Shown here: positions 11,298-24,471 of the stretch, one piece after another
How positions within the stretch are numbered: position 1 is the stretch's first letter
How the letters are laid out: every line of letters begins with the position of its first letter
Assembly: GCA_947179155.2 (NCBI GenBank)
Contig: OX359273.1
Span: 10,417,001-10,481,000, forward strand
Direction: 5' to 3'
DNA: 64,000 nucleotides
DNA from: Hedera helix
Taxonomy: Eukaryota; Streptophyta; Magnoliopsida; Apiales; Araliaceae
Position numbers and translations under genes: made by a program
The notes under the pieces: model-generated
What the model was told of the DNA's origin: nothing
The model's input: only the letters and a program-made list of their open reading frames with translations
The model's database searches: none

Positions 11298-14200
11298 TGT
11301 AACGACCCCGAAATTCGACTCACTTTATTACCTTAATTTTCATATTTATGAAACATTATTTTTCTTACGTCCAAATTTCGGTCCGTTAATAAGTTTTTAA
11401 TCACCTTAATTGATCCATTAGCTGATTTCAGAATCATCAATTACCAAATTGTCGGTATAATTTTTTTTTTCTTTTAATCATTGCTTTAAAATAATTGGAT
11501 ATTTAAAATCCTTACATTTGGATCCTAGTCCCTGGATCGCAACCTTTACTTTTTCCTTCTATTTCCAGTATCATAATGCTCACATTCAAAATCTAATATG
11601 ATTTATTTTCATACAAATATTCTTCCTTGCATCATTCATAATTAAACATATAATACCTTCTATCGTAATAATTATCTTGAACATTCACAGTTCACCATTT
11701 AATTTTGTTCATCCTATCCAGATCCAATACATGAAATATCAATGTAAAACTAGCAAATGTAGTCACATTGAATTATAATATTAAAAATATAACAAATACG
11801 TTCACCACTTCTTAGGTTATCCGTCTCTAACATAATTTGATATTCCTGAAATTCATTTATTTGCCTGCAAAAATTTACATTAAGCAAGTAATGAGCACAA
11901 TGGCTCAACAAGTTCAACAGTTTATACGTCACGTAGCACATACCTTAATATGCTCGGTGTGTGTCATACATCATGTGCTTGTGCATCTACTATGGCCATA
12001 TATCTCGTATTATTTCATAAGGTACACATAGTTGTCATATTATTCACGTATCACATAACACATAAGTCTTTTGTATTTGACAAGTTTTAACATATCATAA
12101 CAGTTAAGCATTTAACATAAAAGGGCTGAAGAACTTGCCTGACGTCCAATTATTTAAATTGATAGCTCAAACCCTTAACTCGATCAACCTATGATCATAA
12201 AATAATCCAATAATAATTATTTATCTCCTTATGATATTAATTTAATTAATTAATATCATTTATAATGTAATTAACCCTACCCGACAATTTATTTTAGGGT
12301 ACTGGGTCAATTATTAACTAGTATGGTTAATTATTTTAACCTCATTCCTTAATATATTTATTTAACTTAATATCGAACATCTTCAATATAGACAACCCGG
12401 CTCATCGGATAAAATTTAACAAATTCAGTTGTCCAAATTTTTATTTATTCATTTTCTAACCTTTAAACCCATTTGATTAATATTTAAAACATTTAAATAT
12501 TAATCCCTAATATTAAATATTTTTACAAAAATATTAAATTTAATACTCAAACATCATTTCTATATTTTTAGTATTTTTCTGTAATTTTCTATAATTTTTA
12601 AACAATTTTTAAACATTTATTTCAATTAAAAATCACTTCTGGGGTCATTTTGGTAATTTCCGCGCCCTTAGGGACAAAACCGGAATTTTTCGAAAAGTTC
12701 AGGGGTATTTCTGTAAATTCAGCAACGTTAGGGACACAACCGGCATTAACAGAAAAGCTTAGGGGTATTTTTGTAAATTCACGAGGCTAAGGGACACGCC
12801 GGTCCTTTCTGGAAAAGGCCGGGGGCAAAATCGTAATTTCACCCCGAAAACCGCGGTCGCACATGGCGTGGCACTCCCTTGCCTATTCCAACAAACGGCG
12901 TCGTTTTGGCGACCAAAACTCTCGCCCAAAACGGCGCCGTTTCATACCCGCGCTCGGAAAAAAAATGGCTGACGCGCAATGCGCGGCAACCCTTCTTCTT
13001 CTTCAGTTTCTTTTCCGCAGAACAGTAGCCAACTTTGCAATAAAACACCATTTTTTGACCATCTTTTCCCCAACAAAATTATTCCAAAAATCATGTAATT
13101 CATAGATACACATCTATAAATTGTTTAGAATAATTATTCTAATTATTTCTTAATTTTTGACAAAATATAATTTACACCTTAAATACCAAAATAATCAACA
13201 ATTTAGTTTTATACCTTCAAAATTTGAAAAGTCTTCCCATGAAGCTTGATAAACCTCTTAGATGGCACAAAAAATTTGCTCTCTTGTGGTGGTGGTGGAG
13301 TTCCCGGATGGTGAAGGTGGTTTCGGTGGAGGAAAAATATAGGGAACATTTGTTTTTCATTATTTCTATATTTTTTCCTATCTATGCTCCTTTTTTTCCT
13401 TCTTTTATAGACCAACAAAGCACTTAATACTTTTAAAAAAAATCCACCGACCTTCACGCCAACTTTTTTACTTTCTCGAATATTCCAAGCTTGCTAAATC
13501 CGGATAATTCTCGTGCATTAGTAAAATTTTTATACATTACGTAATTATTACGTGTAATAAATATTTTATATAATATATATAAAATATTTATTTTAATTCA
13601 CTAAAAATCATAAAATGATTTATTATTAATTTTAATACCTTTTTTGGGTACTTTTCTTGATAAATTTTGTACACGCATAATGCCATGCATGTAACTATTT
13701 GAGGTAATTTATATCTCCAAAAATCATGAAATAATTCATATAACATATAAAATTTATTTTTCATAATTTTTCGCTCCGTTACTTGGACAACATGTTACAC
13801 TAACATGTTCCCATTTCTAAAATATTATCCTTCATAAAAGTCATAATAATTACATTATACATAAATATAATTTTTAATAACTGAAAACATTCTTTTTTCT
13901 TATTTATTATTCAATTTCTTTAATATTTACAATAATTTCTTTATATATATAAATTATATATAACTTAATATTATATAATTTATATATTTACATTCTCCTT
14001 TCTTAAATAATTTCTTAATTTCCTCCAACCTTATTCCATTTAATCACCTTATATAAATTACATAATTATTTTTATATAATTTATATAATTATTATTTTCT
14101 TCATACCTTATTTTAATTTCCTTATATAATTTATATAATTTATTATTATATAATTTATATAATTACCTTTCCTTCTCAATTAATTTTTAAACTTCTTCCA

Positions 14201-14537
14201 AAATTCTTTATAAAATCTAAAATTCAATAATTTTAATTTTTCTTAATTTCCTCATTAACATTTATCTTACTTTGGATTAATTTAATTATTAATCCCTTAA
14301 TTCTCATAATTAATGAAATTTATAATTATCAATTAAACATTCACATATATACATATTTAAATCTTACTTCTCACATTACCATATAATCTCCTTTAAGTCA
14401 TAATTTATGTACTTCCACTACAATTTAATTGTACACTTTATTGTATCTTTGCCTGAAATTTCTTTTATTTTTCATAAATTATTTTTAAACAATTTATTTA
14501 CTTTTTAATTATTTTAATTCCATATCATTCATCATTT
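11298..14537 (+). mobile_element. Gypsy LTR family X, copy D (3'-truncated, about 3.24 kb)
   Basis: Starts TGTAACGACCCCGAAATTCG, identical in its first 20 bases to the solo LTR at 56412, and stays collinear with it. Shared landmarks include TCCCTGGATCGCAACCTTTAC, the CAAGTAATGAGCACAAYGG motif, a region of about 60-bp repeats (12641-12842), an island of ACGT-like and GCGC palindromes (12850-12990), GTAATTATTACGTGTAATAAA, and ACTTGGACAACATGTTACA. Similarity stops near 14537, before the expected terminus, where an Athila-like LTR fragment begins. Target duplication therefore cannot be checked. No gene: short frames at 12839-13105 and 13209-13457 lie in LTR sequence. Confidence 0.7.
12641..12842. 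repeat. Diverged tandem repeat, about 60-bp period, in family X LTR (copy D)
   Basis: About 3.4 units of the pattern GGGGTATTTCTGTAAATTC ... TAGGGACAcAACCGGcATT ... GAAAAGyTCA. The same array occurs at 57725-57935 in copy C and, in reverse, at about 59890-60030 in copy A. Confidence 0.7.
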
Positions 14538-14719
14538 GGGCGCACCGACTCTCAACTTCGACGTATTTACCAAAATGTCACTGCTTCCTTAGAAATTTCA
14601 TATTTATCCCTCCTTTGCACTTATCTATAAAACAAATAAAATACACTAAAACTACTTAGGAATAACAAAATACCAAGTCCAAAAGTGCCCGATTTGTAGG
14701 TATCATTCCCACTCATCAA
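14538..14719 (-). mobile_element. Athila-like LTR 5' fragment
   Basis: On the minus strand it starts TGATGAGTGGGAATGATACC and continues with CCTACAAATCGGGCACTTTT, resembling the LTR start remnant at about 576-452 and the TGATGACTGG start at 18096. Its inner end joins directly to the truncated family X LTR at 14537. Confidence 0.45.
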
Positions 14720-14824
14720 CACCCTAGGTTTGACCTTTTGGTTCACTTGGTGGTTCTAGTGAATCAAACTATAATAAAAGTCCATAATCAATTTAAGTAG
14801 AATATAGTATTCTATATGTGCATG

Positions 14825-14887
<63 letters not shown>

Positions 14888-15572
14888 CAAACATGTTTCA
14901 CATGTTAAATAATATGACGCATATTTTATATATATAAATGCATGCGCGCTAAACAAGATGAGACAATTAATAATAAACCCCTCAAGGTAATAATATTAAG
15001 TTGCAATGTTCAAATATATTAAGTGAATATCGAATGTCGCCTTCTAGCATGGTAAAACGATAGACTATCAAATAATCATTATGAGTTTGTTGTGTCACAC
15101 AAGGTTTGTATTAATTATTTGATATGTTATTTTATTACATAGTTGATGTTTATAAAGGAATTGAACTTTACTATTTTTTTGTGTTGCACAATGACAGCCT
15201 TTTTTCTCACTTATATGAAAATGCTAGGTCATACTTAACTTGGATAATTTTGATTTGGATGTGTCGTACATGATCATAATAATCAAAGAGGAAAAATATA
15301 AGAAGTTACATGTTGATGTAATTGACAAGAAGTTGCCTACCTATTTATTTAGATATAGTTTTTTGTGTCGCACAAGGCTATATACATTTGAAATATGATC
15401 CTTATTCTTACTAGCGAGTCTTTAATTTGATTTACCGAACTATATAAGGAGGGTAATATAGTTTGATAAAAATAGTGGGAGACACCATTTTAAATAAAGT
15501 CCTAATTAAATTGGTGATTAATAAAATGAATGCATATTAATGTTATTATTAATTCACTTAAAGAATTTTTCT
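14720..15572 (+). other. Copia 5' leader, non-coding, with (AT)n array
   Basis: AT-rich region upstream of the degenerate gag. (AT)n occupies 14826-14885. A motif GTGT(T/C)(G/A)CACAA(G/T)G recurs at about 15090, 15180 and 15362 (TGTGTCACACAAGG, TGTGTTGCACAATG, TGTGTCGCACAAGG), so there is weak internal repetition. No gene. Confidence 0.45.
14826..14885. repeat. (AT)n microsatellite
   Basis: 60 bp of AT dinucleotide in the Copia leader, interrupted only near its right end. Confidence 0.97.
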
Positions 15573-16161
15573 ATGCCTAATTCACTACTACTGCGTAGCA
15601 TATTAGATGTGAACAATTAATTGAATCCAATTGTTCAGATTGAAAAAAGAAATTTGAGAATAGTTCTCAATGCTGAAAAGCTAGCAAATGTCCTTAATTT
15701 GCCTTTCACTACAAATGTTACAACAATGTCTCTGAGGAAGAGATTGCTACTTATGAAGTGGCAAGATGATGCAACTATGGCTCATTGCATGATGCTCGCA
15801 TCCATTAGTATCGAGTTATAGCGTCAACACGAGAAAATGAATGCGCTTACTATATTGTTGTAGCTTTATAAGTTGTATGGTGAACAAAGTAGGTCAACTA
15901 GATATAAGATAGCTAAGGAACTCATCCGATCTATATTGACCAATGGCACTATAGTACAGACACATGTCCTAAAGATGATCAATTGGATTGATCAATTGTG
16001 GCAATCGAGATTTGTCAAAGATGGAGAGTTGAGTCAATATTTAATCTTGCAGTCACTCAGTGACTTCTATTCACAATTTGTTGTGAGCTTCAACATTAAT
16101 AAGCTAGACGTCAGTTTAACTGATTGGATTAACATGTTAAAGATTGTTGAGAGTTTCTTTT
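15573..16161 (+). pseudogene. Copia gag, N-terminal part, broken
   Basis: A single frame runs from ATG at 15573 and is stopped three times, by TAA at 15618, TAG at 15819 and TAG near 15861, yet keeps Copia gag similarity throughout. The start resembles the MxNSxLRSILDxN opening of this group. The centre (from 15873) carries HVLKMINWIDQL and DGELSQYLILQSLSDFYSQF, typical of the UBN2/gag-polypeptide domain. It is cut at 16161 by a solo LTR after residues near LKIVESFF; the rest of gag resumes at 21884. Gag would form the virus-like particle. This copy cannot make an intact product. Confidence 0.85.
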
Positions 16162-17700
16162 TGTAACGCACCGAGATCCCAACCTTTCTTAATTCTATCT
16201 ATTCAATTCTAAATTTCATAATCATTAATCTTAAAATCAAAATTATATTATCCTTAATCATCTTAACGGCGATCTCGTGCGTTAATATATAACCTTTAAC
16301 CTTTAAAGACATTAATTGACCGTAATGTGGTCCATAAATCTTGTTTATTTATCTTACATTCTTTACCTGTCTTAGGATCGTAACGTTCACTTACCATTTA
16401 TTAGAACTTAGGTGAAACATTTATTCACTGTGACCTAGTCTATTACAATTATTAGAATCATATATTTTGTGTTTCAACTTAACATCAACTGTGATTATAT
16501 TCATCATATATCTCCGTCATATATAAAACTCTGCTTACCTCATGCCTATTTCGTATTTGATCCTGTTTACATACAATCATCCATCGTATCTATATACATA
16601 CATGTATCTGTTTATACAAATCTGTACCATATATAAAAATTTATTACATATAAAACTCGATTACCAAATAATACATTCGCCTTATTCATTTACAACATTT
16701 CTAAAAAAATAAATTACATTTACTGCTATCACTATGAATTTATAAACCATACATTCATTCCTATTACAATCATGGTTTAATATTTAAAACCAAAACGTTT
16801 CATCACTTGCATCTGTACAACTTTATATTAACTGGCTTGCTTGCACATTGCACAAATTACATCTAACAATTTTGCTTCTCGCTTATCCATACGTTCACAT
16901 TTCTTTACCTTAGCTTAACCGGGACATTCGGCCTTCTCGTACTTTACCTGAAATGTTAGTTCATAACAAGAGTGAGTACATAAGCTCAGTAAGTCAATCA
17001 GGTAACACCTTTCATGCTTACAGTTTATATTTATACGTCATGCATCCTATAGTTTACCATGCTATGCTTAATGACACATATTCCACTTAACAATTAATAC
17101 ACATAGTTGCACGGAGTGCACATTTCAACTATCACATAGTTCACGTAGAACAATTAATGCACTTAAATTTGAAAAACTTGCCTAATCTGCATTTATCTTA
17201 CACTTAACCTTTACTACCTCGCGTAACCTTCCTATCCTTTCATAACCGTCTTGTCGGTTTGTTACTTCGAGCACTATCTGTAAACATTGCACTATATGTA
17301 TCAACATAGGATCATAAACTTTCTATAACTTGTCAAACTAAATCCATAAATATTAGACCCTTAGTCTCTATTCATTTTATATGTGATGTGTTATACCTTA
17401 TGTAGGTTAATAATACATCCTAACTCGTTCCCGCCTTTTAACATAACTTATAACATACTTTTGCTTAGCTTTAGGCATGTTATATTATGTCATTCATCAT
17501 TTCATTATACATTGACACCCTTTATATTGGCCATTCTTTATCTATCTAGGGTTTACATAACTTATCCTTATCATTTCACATCAAAACATAGCTTTTTGGA
17601 AGCTTAAAATTTTTTCAAGTGCAGAGCAACTACACCCCGGTGCCTTCAGACCTCGCTGGCCGCACATTCCTCTCGGCCAATGAACAGTAGATTGCATCCC

Positions 17701-17730
17701 GGCGCAGTGTCTAGTGTAAAACACTGCGCC
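17701..17730. repeat. Perfect inverted repeat (10-bp arms) in family Y LTR
   Basis: GGCGCAGTGT (17701-17710) and ACACTGCGCC (17721-17730) pair perfectly around a 10-nt loop. The corresponding position in the left family Y fragment has GCGCAGTGT...ACACTTTGC near 2022-2049, so the stem is roughly conserved between copies while the neighbourhood differs. Confidence 0.75.
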
Positions 17731-18095
17731 CCGCCCCAGTTAGTAGAACCAGAACACTCTATTTTTGCTGCTACTTTGCTGATTTTTAACTCTTTCAATA
17801 TACATCCAATTAAGTCCAAATTTGGAACAGTACTAGGTCTGACTACCTAGTATTTTAAAAAAAAATTTCTTGCCTCATTTGACATCTCAAAATCAATGAA
17901 ACACTAGCCCATAGGAAAGCATTTCAACACATTTTCAGACTTGGAATTTTTTTTTTAACTTTAAAACTCATTTTTTTCTACTTTGTGATTTTTGGCCATT
18001 TACTTTAAAACTTCATTTCAACACTTGACAAAGTTCATATATGTCATATATGACATGCTCAAACTTTAAAACTGTAAAACTTCGCACGAGACGAT

Positions 18096-19526
18096 TGATG
18101 ACTGGTTTTTATACCTATGTATTTAATAATACCTTTGAACCGTATAACATTGTGAATTCTTTAGCATTTTAGGTAATTTTATATGTTTTTATGTTATTAT
18201 TGTATAATATGAATTAATATTAGTTTTATGTGTGTTATTTTCATTTTAGGTAATTTATATTATTTATATATATTGTAATTATTCTAATTTGATTTTTGTA
18301 GGAAAATATAGCTGGAAGGGCATTTTGGTAATTCTGCACAGAGGCCACCGCCGCAGCGGTGCCCTGCTACCGCCGCAGCAGTAGTGCAAGCTCAGAACTA
18401 ACATAAAGTTTTACTGCCGCGACGCCCAAAGTTCCTGTCCAGATGAATTTTATACTACCGCCGCGGCGCTCCCCTGCTACCGCCTCGGCGGTGACACTGT
18501 TCCTAGTCGGGATTTCAGCTTTTTAAGTTAGATTTCCAGCCTTAATTTACCATCTTTCATTCCTTTTTCCTTGTGGGCTGAGAGAGAGGCGATTCTTGGG
18601 GGAGAGATGAGGGGGAATGGTGGTTTCCTTCATGGGAACTATCAAACCCATGAATCTTGAACCCTAAATCTCCCTTTTTGGAATAAGATCAATGAAGAAG
18701 TTGAAGAGCTAGCAAGGGAGAATACTTGGAAGCCATTGATGGATAGAGTTCGAAGAGAGGAGCTTGGATGACAACTAGTTTGCTCTTTCTATCTTTATTT
18801 TGTCTTTGTACTTCATTGTTATTGGATTTCTTGTGGATTTGTAATGGATATTTGCTAACTTCTTACATTGGAATCTAAGTTGCTTTTGAATACAATGTGT
18901 TGTTTGACTTGAATGTCTCTCTCTTGATTGGCACCATATGGATTGGCTTAGCATATTTTGTTCGTTTATGTATTGATTGCTTGGCTTAATGGTTAGTTTG
19001 GATTCCTATATGAAATTGACGAATGGATTATAGGTTGACCTATATGTGATAACATGTGTTCGTGCTATTCTACATTGTTGGGATGCATGATTTGCGTATA
19101 GGATAGGAATATACCTGTATGCCATGTGCAACCAGTTAAAAACTTGTGCTTCAAACCCTTGCTTGCCTTGGGTTGTTCCTGCCTGAATTCTGTCGAATAA
19201 GATAGGTTTGGGTTAGGATTTGCTTGTATTGCTATCGTCTGATGCATATAAGTATTGTAGTGTTCTTGGTTGACCATTCGTGGGTTACGACCAAACGAAT
19301 GGATTGTCATGTTTGTGCTTCATGTTAATTGTTTGGCTTTGCAATTGCTTTGATAACTTGTATGAAATCGGAAGATGGATTATGAGTTTGGGTCTGAGTA
19401 TGTTAACACGTGTTAGGTTATTTGGTCTTAGAATTGAATTCCTAATTTGTGCGTAGGATAGATATATACCTATGTGCCGCGTGTAGCTAATGTGAGAATC
19501 TGTGCTTAAATTAATTTTGAATCGAA
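18096..19526 (+). mobile_element. Athila-like solo LTR (probable), 1.43 kb, TSD ACGAT
   Basis: Starts TGATGACTGGTTTTTATACC, the start I associate with Athila-type LTRs. It is flanked by ACGAT at 18091-18095 and 19527-19531. The sequence interrupts family Y LTR similarity. The right end does not finish in CA, so the border is uncertain. Inside are GC-rich palindromic motifs (ACCGCCGCAGCGGT at 18347-18360, ACCGCCTCGGCGGT at 18479-18492) and, further on, sequence poor in long frames. It could also be a different non-autonomous insertion. Confidence 0.45.
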
Positions 19527-21883
19527 ACGATCGATTTCGATAGCTCGAATTGCCTTTTCGCTAAAATTTCCATTCATTGATTTTCAAATCAACCTAAACA
19601 CATGTAATAACATAAAATTAAGTCGTTTGACTTCATTTTACCTTTAATTTCTCAAAATTGCCAAAAATCACACTTTGACGGCATTTTGTCAACTTTTAAA
19701 TTTCAAACCTTAAAATCAACTTAAGTCCTTAAACTCCATACACCACATAGGTTACCACATACACATTTAACAACTTTGAGTATTCACGTAACTTCTATAC
19801 GCACCTTTCAAAACACTTTACAGATTATGATTTGATTTCATTATAAATCATAGCATAATATTGTAACTTCCTTTACAAAAGATGATTTTCAACCTTCCAT
19901 ACATCTTTGAAGCTATCTAGCATAAAAATATGTATACTTCTTACATGTTCAACCTTTCAAACTAGGTTTTCATCAAATCTAGCAACATATAACACATGAT
20001 TATATCCTAAATTATGATTTCTAGCTTGAATTCATACATAAATAGTACACCACCTTTGTTCTACAACATATAGGCTTAGGGTTTCATGATTTACCAACTA
20101 TATATTATGTAACTCACATAATCAACACATATAGCCAAAGATTTATGCATGGCTATCCTTGTTCTTGAACTTAAATACATACACCTAATCTTATAACTTA
20201 AACATAATTATACCTTCTTGGATGTCCAACTTCTTTACATAGAAAGCTTCCTCATGAAGAAAGCTTCATCTTTTCTTCTTGCTCCATAACCATCCAACCA
20301 TCCCTTCTTGATTAATCAAGCTTTCTCTCTCTATATCCATAGCTTCCGTATCTCTCTTTCTCTCATAAAGCTTTCATTTTCTAGCAAAATGAAAGAATGA
20401 AGAAGGCTTATGCTTAGTAACTTAAATTATATGAGACTTAACCCAAGTTTGGTTAAGTCAACTCAGCTATAGTTAGCTCCAACCAAGGGTATTTTAGTCT
20501 TTTCACATAATTAGGCAAGGAAATTTTTGTCATTTCAACTCTTGGGACACAACGGTCATTACTTAATTTTTCAAGGGTAATTTGGTCATTTTACCCTTTA
20601 GGACACAATGATCATTATCTAGATTGTTGAAGGGAATTGTGGTAAAAATCTTATTTTGCTAGAATTTAATTGTCATGCCATTTTCCATTTCCAAACCAAC
20701 TTCGCTATTTCCCTTCATTAATCCATTTTATACTTGTTTAAATCGATTCTTCTTTCGATCGACCGATTAGGTCATTCGCTTTCCGTCGTACTACATTCAC
20801 ATAAAGTCGTTTTATGTCTTAAATAGCCATTTAATCGCAAATCGATTACATAACTTTCTTCTAATCATAAAATACATATCTCGTTCCTTACAAGCTTTCT
20901 TGGTTTCACAATCCATAAATTCCAAATATCGACATCTCCAATAATCAAAACGCTCACTTTTTCCATATTTTGCCTCCTCAAAAAGTGAACCATGCTCGGA
21001 TTATCAAAATTCATTATCTTTTATCCTTTTTACTCTTGTATAGCCATTATACGACTTTTACTTCTTTGGTACATTACTTAGCACACATACGCCAATTCAA
21101 ATTAGACTTGCACACTAAATTCCTTATACTCACTGTTAGGAGTATTACCTTGTATACATACACATCGTATAGATATTTACCTTTTTCCAATCAATTAAGA
21201 CCAATTCCTTGGCAATTCCATGTATTCACATATCAATTTTTTTAATATTCTGTCAATCTGATCCTTAATAGACCGATTAGGTCAAACTGCTACTCCTTTT
21301 CTACGCATACTGATTTACCTTGTCATTTCCATACTCTCGCCTTTTTAGGCCTATTCATTAAGCTAGTTATTAATATATATAACTAAAGCATCAATTCACA
21401 TATGCTTTTTTCATTTCCTTTACTCTCTAACTTAACTTTTCCTCTTTCTTTATCTGCTCAAATATACATCTACACATATTTAATATATTACTTGATGACA
21501 CAATATAGTGTCTTACCATAATTCTTTTCAAATTATTCTATTGTGGGCATTACAATCAATCAATCATCTTTAATTCCATTATATTAACATTTAACCATCA
21601 AAATTTATATTTATAATAATTTTATTAGCTGTTACGTCACTAATGCACTTTAAATAGCTAATTGATCCATATACGATTTATAGACCCTCATTTACACTAA
21701 GAGTGCTTCTGTACCATTTCAACCACATAGGTTATTTCTATCACACAGATTAAATAATAATTCATATTTACTTACTTTTACCACTTTATGACATTCAACA
21801 CCAGGTTTTATCTTATAACCTTTACTAAATTAATCAAAATCCTCATTTAAAAATCCTGTAAAAATCCGGGATGTCACACTTTC

Positions 21884-22760
21884 CTTCCATGAAAACTAAA
21901 TCTTATTGGTAAATGAATCTTCTATGAGGAGGACGATGGCCAAAGGTGTTTATGAGGAGTCAGAAAAGATAGAAGGCAAAAGAAATACACTAAACAAAGG
22001 ACATAAAGAAAAGTGATCTCGAGGGCAAATAAGTTTACTTCCATTGTAATAATCTGAGACACTAGAAGAGGAACTGCAAGGTGTATCTTGCAGTGGTTAA
22101 GTAGAAGAAGCTTGATGAAACTTCTACTGCAAATATTGGTTTGTTCATAATGAAATAAAACTTTCAATAAGTCAACTTTTACTTGTGTATTATATATCGG
22201 CTGGTGGTCTGACATATGTAAGTAGTTGCAGAAAATAAGCAGAAGTAGAAGGCTAAACAAAAGATAAGTAATTATGTGCGTTGGGAATGGAGCAAAGGTT
22301 GCTATATTAGTCATAGAAACTTAAAGTTTAACATTGCCTATGGGTAAATTTATTAAGTTAGTAAGTTGTTACTATGTTCCAATTCTTATAAGAAACATTA
22401 TGTCCGTTTTATGTATAAACAAGGAAGGTTGTGACATTGTAAAAAAGAACAATCGTTGTTCGATTTATAATGATAATATTTTCTCTAGAACTGGTTGATT
22501 ACTTAATGGACTTTACGTACTTGACTTACATGAAAAATATTTCAAATTGAACAAACTAAACGGAAAAAGATGATATGAATCACACCTTCATATGTCACTA
22601 TAGACTCGATCATATTAATGAAACAAGACAATAAAAGTTATGTGAAGATTGGTTTTTAGAACCATTTGATTATAAATCAAATACAACTTGTGAATTTTGT
22701 CTCAAGGGTAATATGACTAAATCTCCATTTAGTTGACATGGAGAGAGAGTTTATAATGGT
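21884..22760 (+). pseudogene. Copia gag C-terminus, protease and pre-integrase region, degenerate
   Basis: Resumes the Copia frame after the solo LTR. Translated pieces in shifting frames include a zinc-knuckle relic (HCNNLRHWKRNCKVYL, first Cys lost), then GNGAKVAAI-like protease-region text, CYYVPILIRNI, and a pre-integrase segment (LNGLYVLDLHEKYF, then RLDHINE, CEFCLKGNMTKSPF). Many stop codons and frameshifts. The gene would have supplied nucleic-acid-binding gag, aspartic protease and the GAG-pre-integrase zinc-binding domain. The integrase catalytic core and all of RT are absent; the next recognisable piece is RNase H. Confidence 0.8.
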
Positions 22761-22829
22761 TGGTCTAATTAAAATTAGAGGGCTTAATAGACTCCGTTTT
22801 TCAGACTAACTAAGACTACAATAAATCCA

Positions 22830-23212
22830 TTTTAGGTTATATGATTACCTTGAATGGTGACGCAGTGAGTTAAAAAAGTTTGAAATAATAAAGAGTTGCT
22901 GATTTAGTGATAAAGCATAATATATAACTATAAGTGAAGCTACAAGGAGGTTGTTTGGATGTACAAGTTTAGAACTTGTATAGGTTTCCAACATTAAAGG
23001 AGTTTAATTTGTCAAGGAACCTAAGTCTTATCTGAAATCCAAACATGTGTTGCGACACTTTCATTTGATTAGAGTAATCATTGAAAGAGGAGATGACACC
23101 ATATAGTTGCCAGAACAATATTACAGATCCATTAGCTAAAGTATTTAATCGGCAATTATAAAGTCGCCACTTATAAGATACCAAGGGCGATTGACTTTAG
23201 TGGAAGTGAGAG
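22830..23212 (+). pseudogene. Copia RNase H C-terminal remnant
   Basis: Translation with stops gives GYMITLNGDAVS, then KEPKSYLKSKHVLRHFHLI and VIIERGDDTI, matching the end of Copia pol RNase H and the short tail before the purine tract. It directly follows the pre-integrase remnant, so several kilobases of pol (integrase core, RT) are deleted. The 3' LTR begins just after TGGAAGTGAGAGA. Confidence 0.8.
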
Positions 23213-23213
23213 A

Positions 23214-24409
23214 TTGAAAGTAGTATGCTCTCAAGTCAATCACATTTGATGTGACGTAACATTTACTTGGTAATCTTATTCGTTTATTAATAAAACATAT
23301 AAAGGCATTTATTATTTATGATTAATTAGTTGAATTAATTAAATGAATAAACTTATAGTTTTGAGTAATACTTTTAGAATCATGATGTTTATCATGTTAA
23401 TGATATCTAGATTCAAGACAAAAACTAAAATTGTCTCTCATCGTTGGATCACTAAAATGGAGATTAGTGAATCCAGATAGATTAGTTCATATTATGCTTG
23501 CTCTTATGATGAAGATGATTGATCTCATAATCATTTGTGTGTACCAAAGCAAGTATGTAGGTGCTTATTAGAGAATAAGTTCACTGAACGTGACTCGCTT
23601 AAGGAACACCTAATGAAATTTTACTTGCTTGTCAATAGGAGTTTCTTATGTGATAGTAGTACATGTGATCCTTAGACTTGAGATCATTATAGTGCCTTTT
23701 GTATAATGAGTTATACTTTGACATATTCCTTAAAGCTTGTTGGTGTATCAAAGGGTATGATTGGGTATAATAAGTTATATATGGAGTTAAGTGAATGGTT
23801 AACAAAGGATCTACCACTTTCAGTAAAAGGCATAGAATGTCCTATGTAATTCAATAAATGATAACTTAGAAATTTTGACTAAGGTGGAATAAAAATTAGA
23901 AAAAAGTTTCTAATTTACATCAAAGTTATGCATTTGAGAATTGAAATACATATGATCAAATAAAATAAGACTTGACAAAAATTTCATGTTTTATATTTGA
24001 TTGAGACATTGTATGGTAAAATAATTGATTTATATGGTAACTATTTGTGGAATAGGTTCTTATGATCAAATGTTGAAATTTTATATTATTTGGAAAGACG
24101 TTAATCGCTAAAGGGGCTTAATTTTATTGTGAAAAGAATAATATTTATTAAATAAATTAAATAGTTTAATTTATTTATATAAATAAGATTAGAATGGTTC
24201 TAATTCATTTATTCTACAATTGGTTTAATATGGAGAATCTAAAGAGTCACACCACAAAAGAGTAATATTTATTTTAGAAATGGATGACATAATGTTAATA
24301 ATAAATTAACGATATTTAATTTATACTATAGTGATAGAATGAATTAAATAACTTAATATTTATAATTTAGTATTTCAAAAATACCAATTATAAATTAATA
24401 AGAGGAGTC

Positions 24410-24471
<62 letters not shown>

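Larger units (their letters stand above)
16162..21878 (+). mobile_element. Solo LTR of family Y inserted in Copia gag, about 5.7 kb including a nested insertion
   Basis: Starts TGTAACGCACCGAGATCCC and ends AAAATCCGGGATGTCACA (TG...CA). The flanks are CTTTT at 16157-16161 and CTTTC at 21879-21883, a target duplication with one change. Copia gag similarity stops on one side and resumes on the other, which independently supports an insertion. Net of the insertion at 18096-19526 the LTR is about 4.3 kb. An inverted-repeat island lies at 17630-17760. Only LTR-type sequence is present; no PBS adjoins the right end. Frames at 17383-17607 and 20970-21245 are not supported as genes. Confidence 0.65.

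Noticed and set aside
12839..13105. Opposed short frames in the GC-rich island of LTR copy D (also 57919-58152 and 56236-56451)
   Set aside because: The GC-rich island lacks stops by composition; frames are not conserved between LTR copies.
15873..16166. Stand-alone 97-codon gene
   Set aside because: It is the in-frame continuation of a Copia gag with three upstream nonsense codons.
21922..22314. 130-codon minus-strand frame
   Set aside because: It is opposite the degenerate Copia gag/protease segment, hydrophobic by composition, and has no recognised family.
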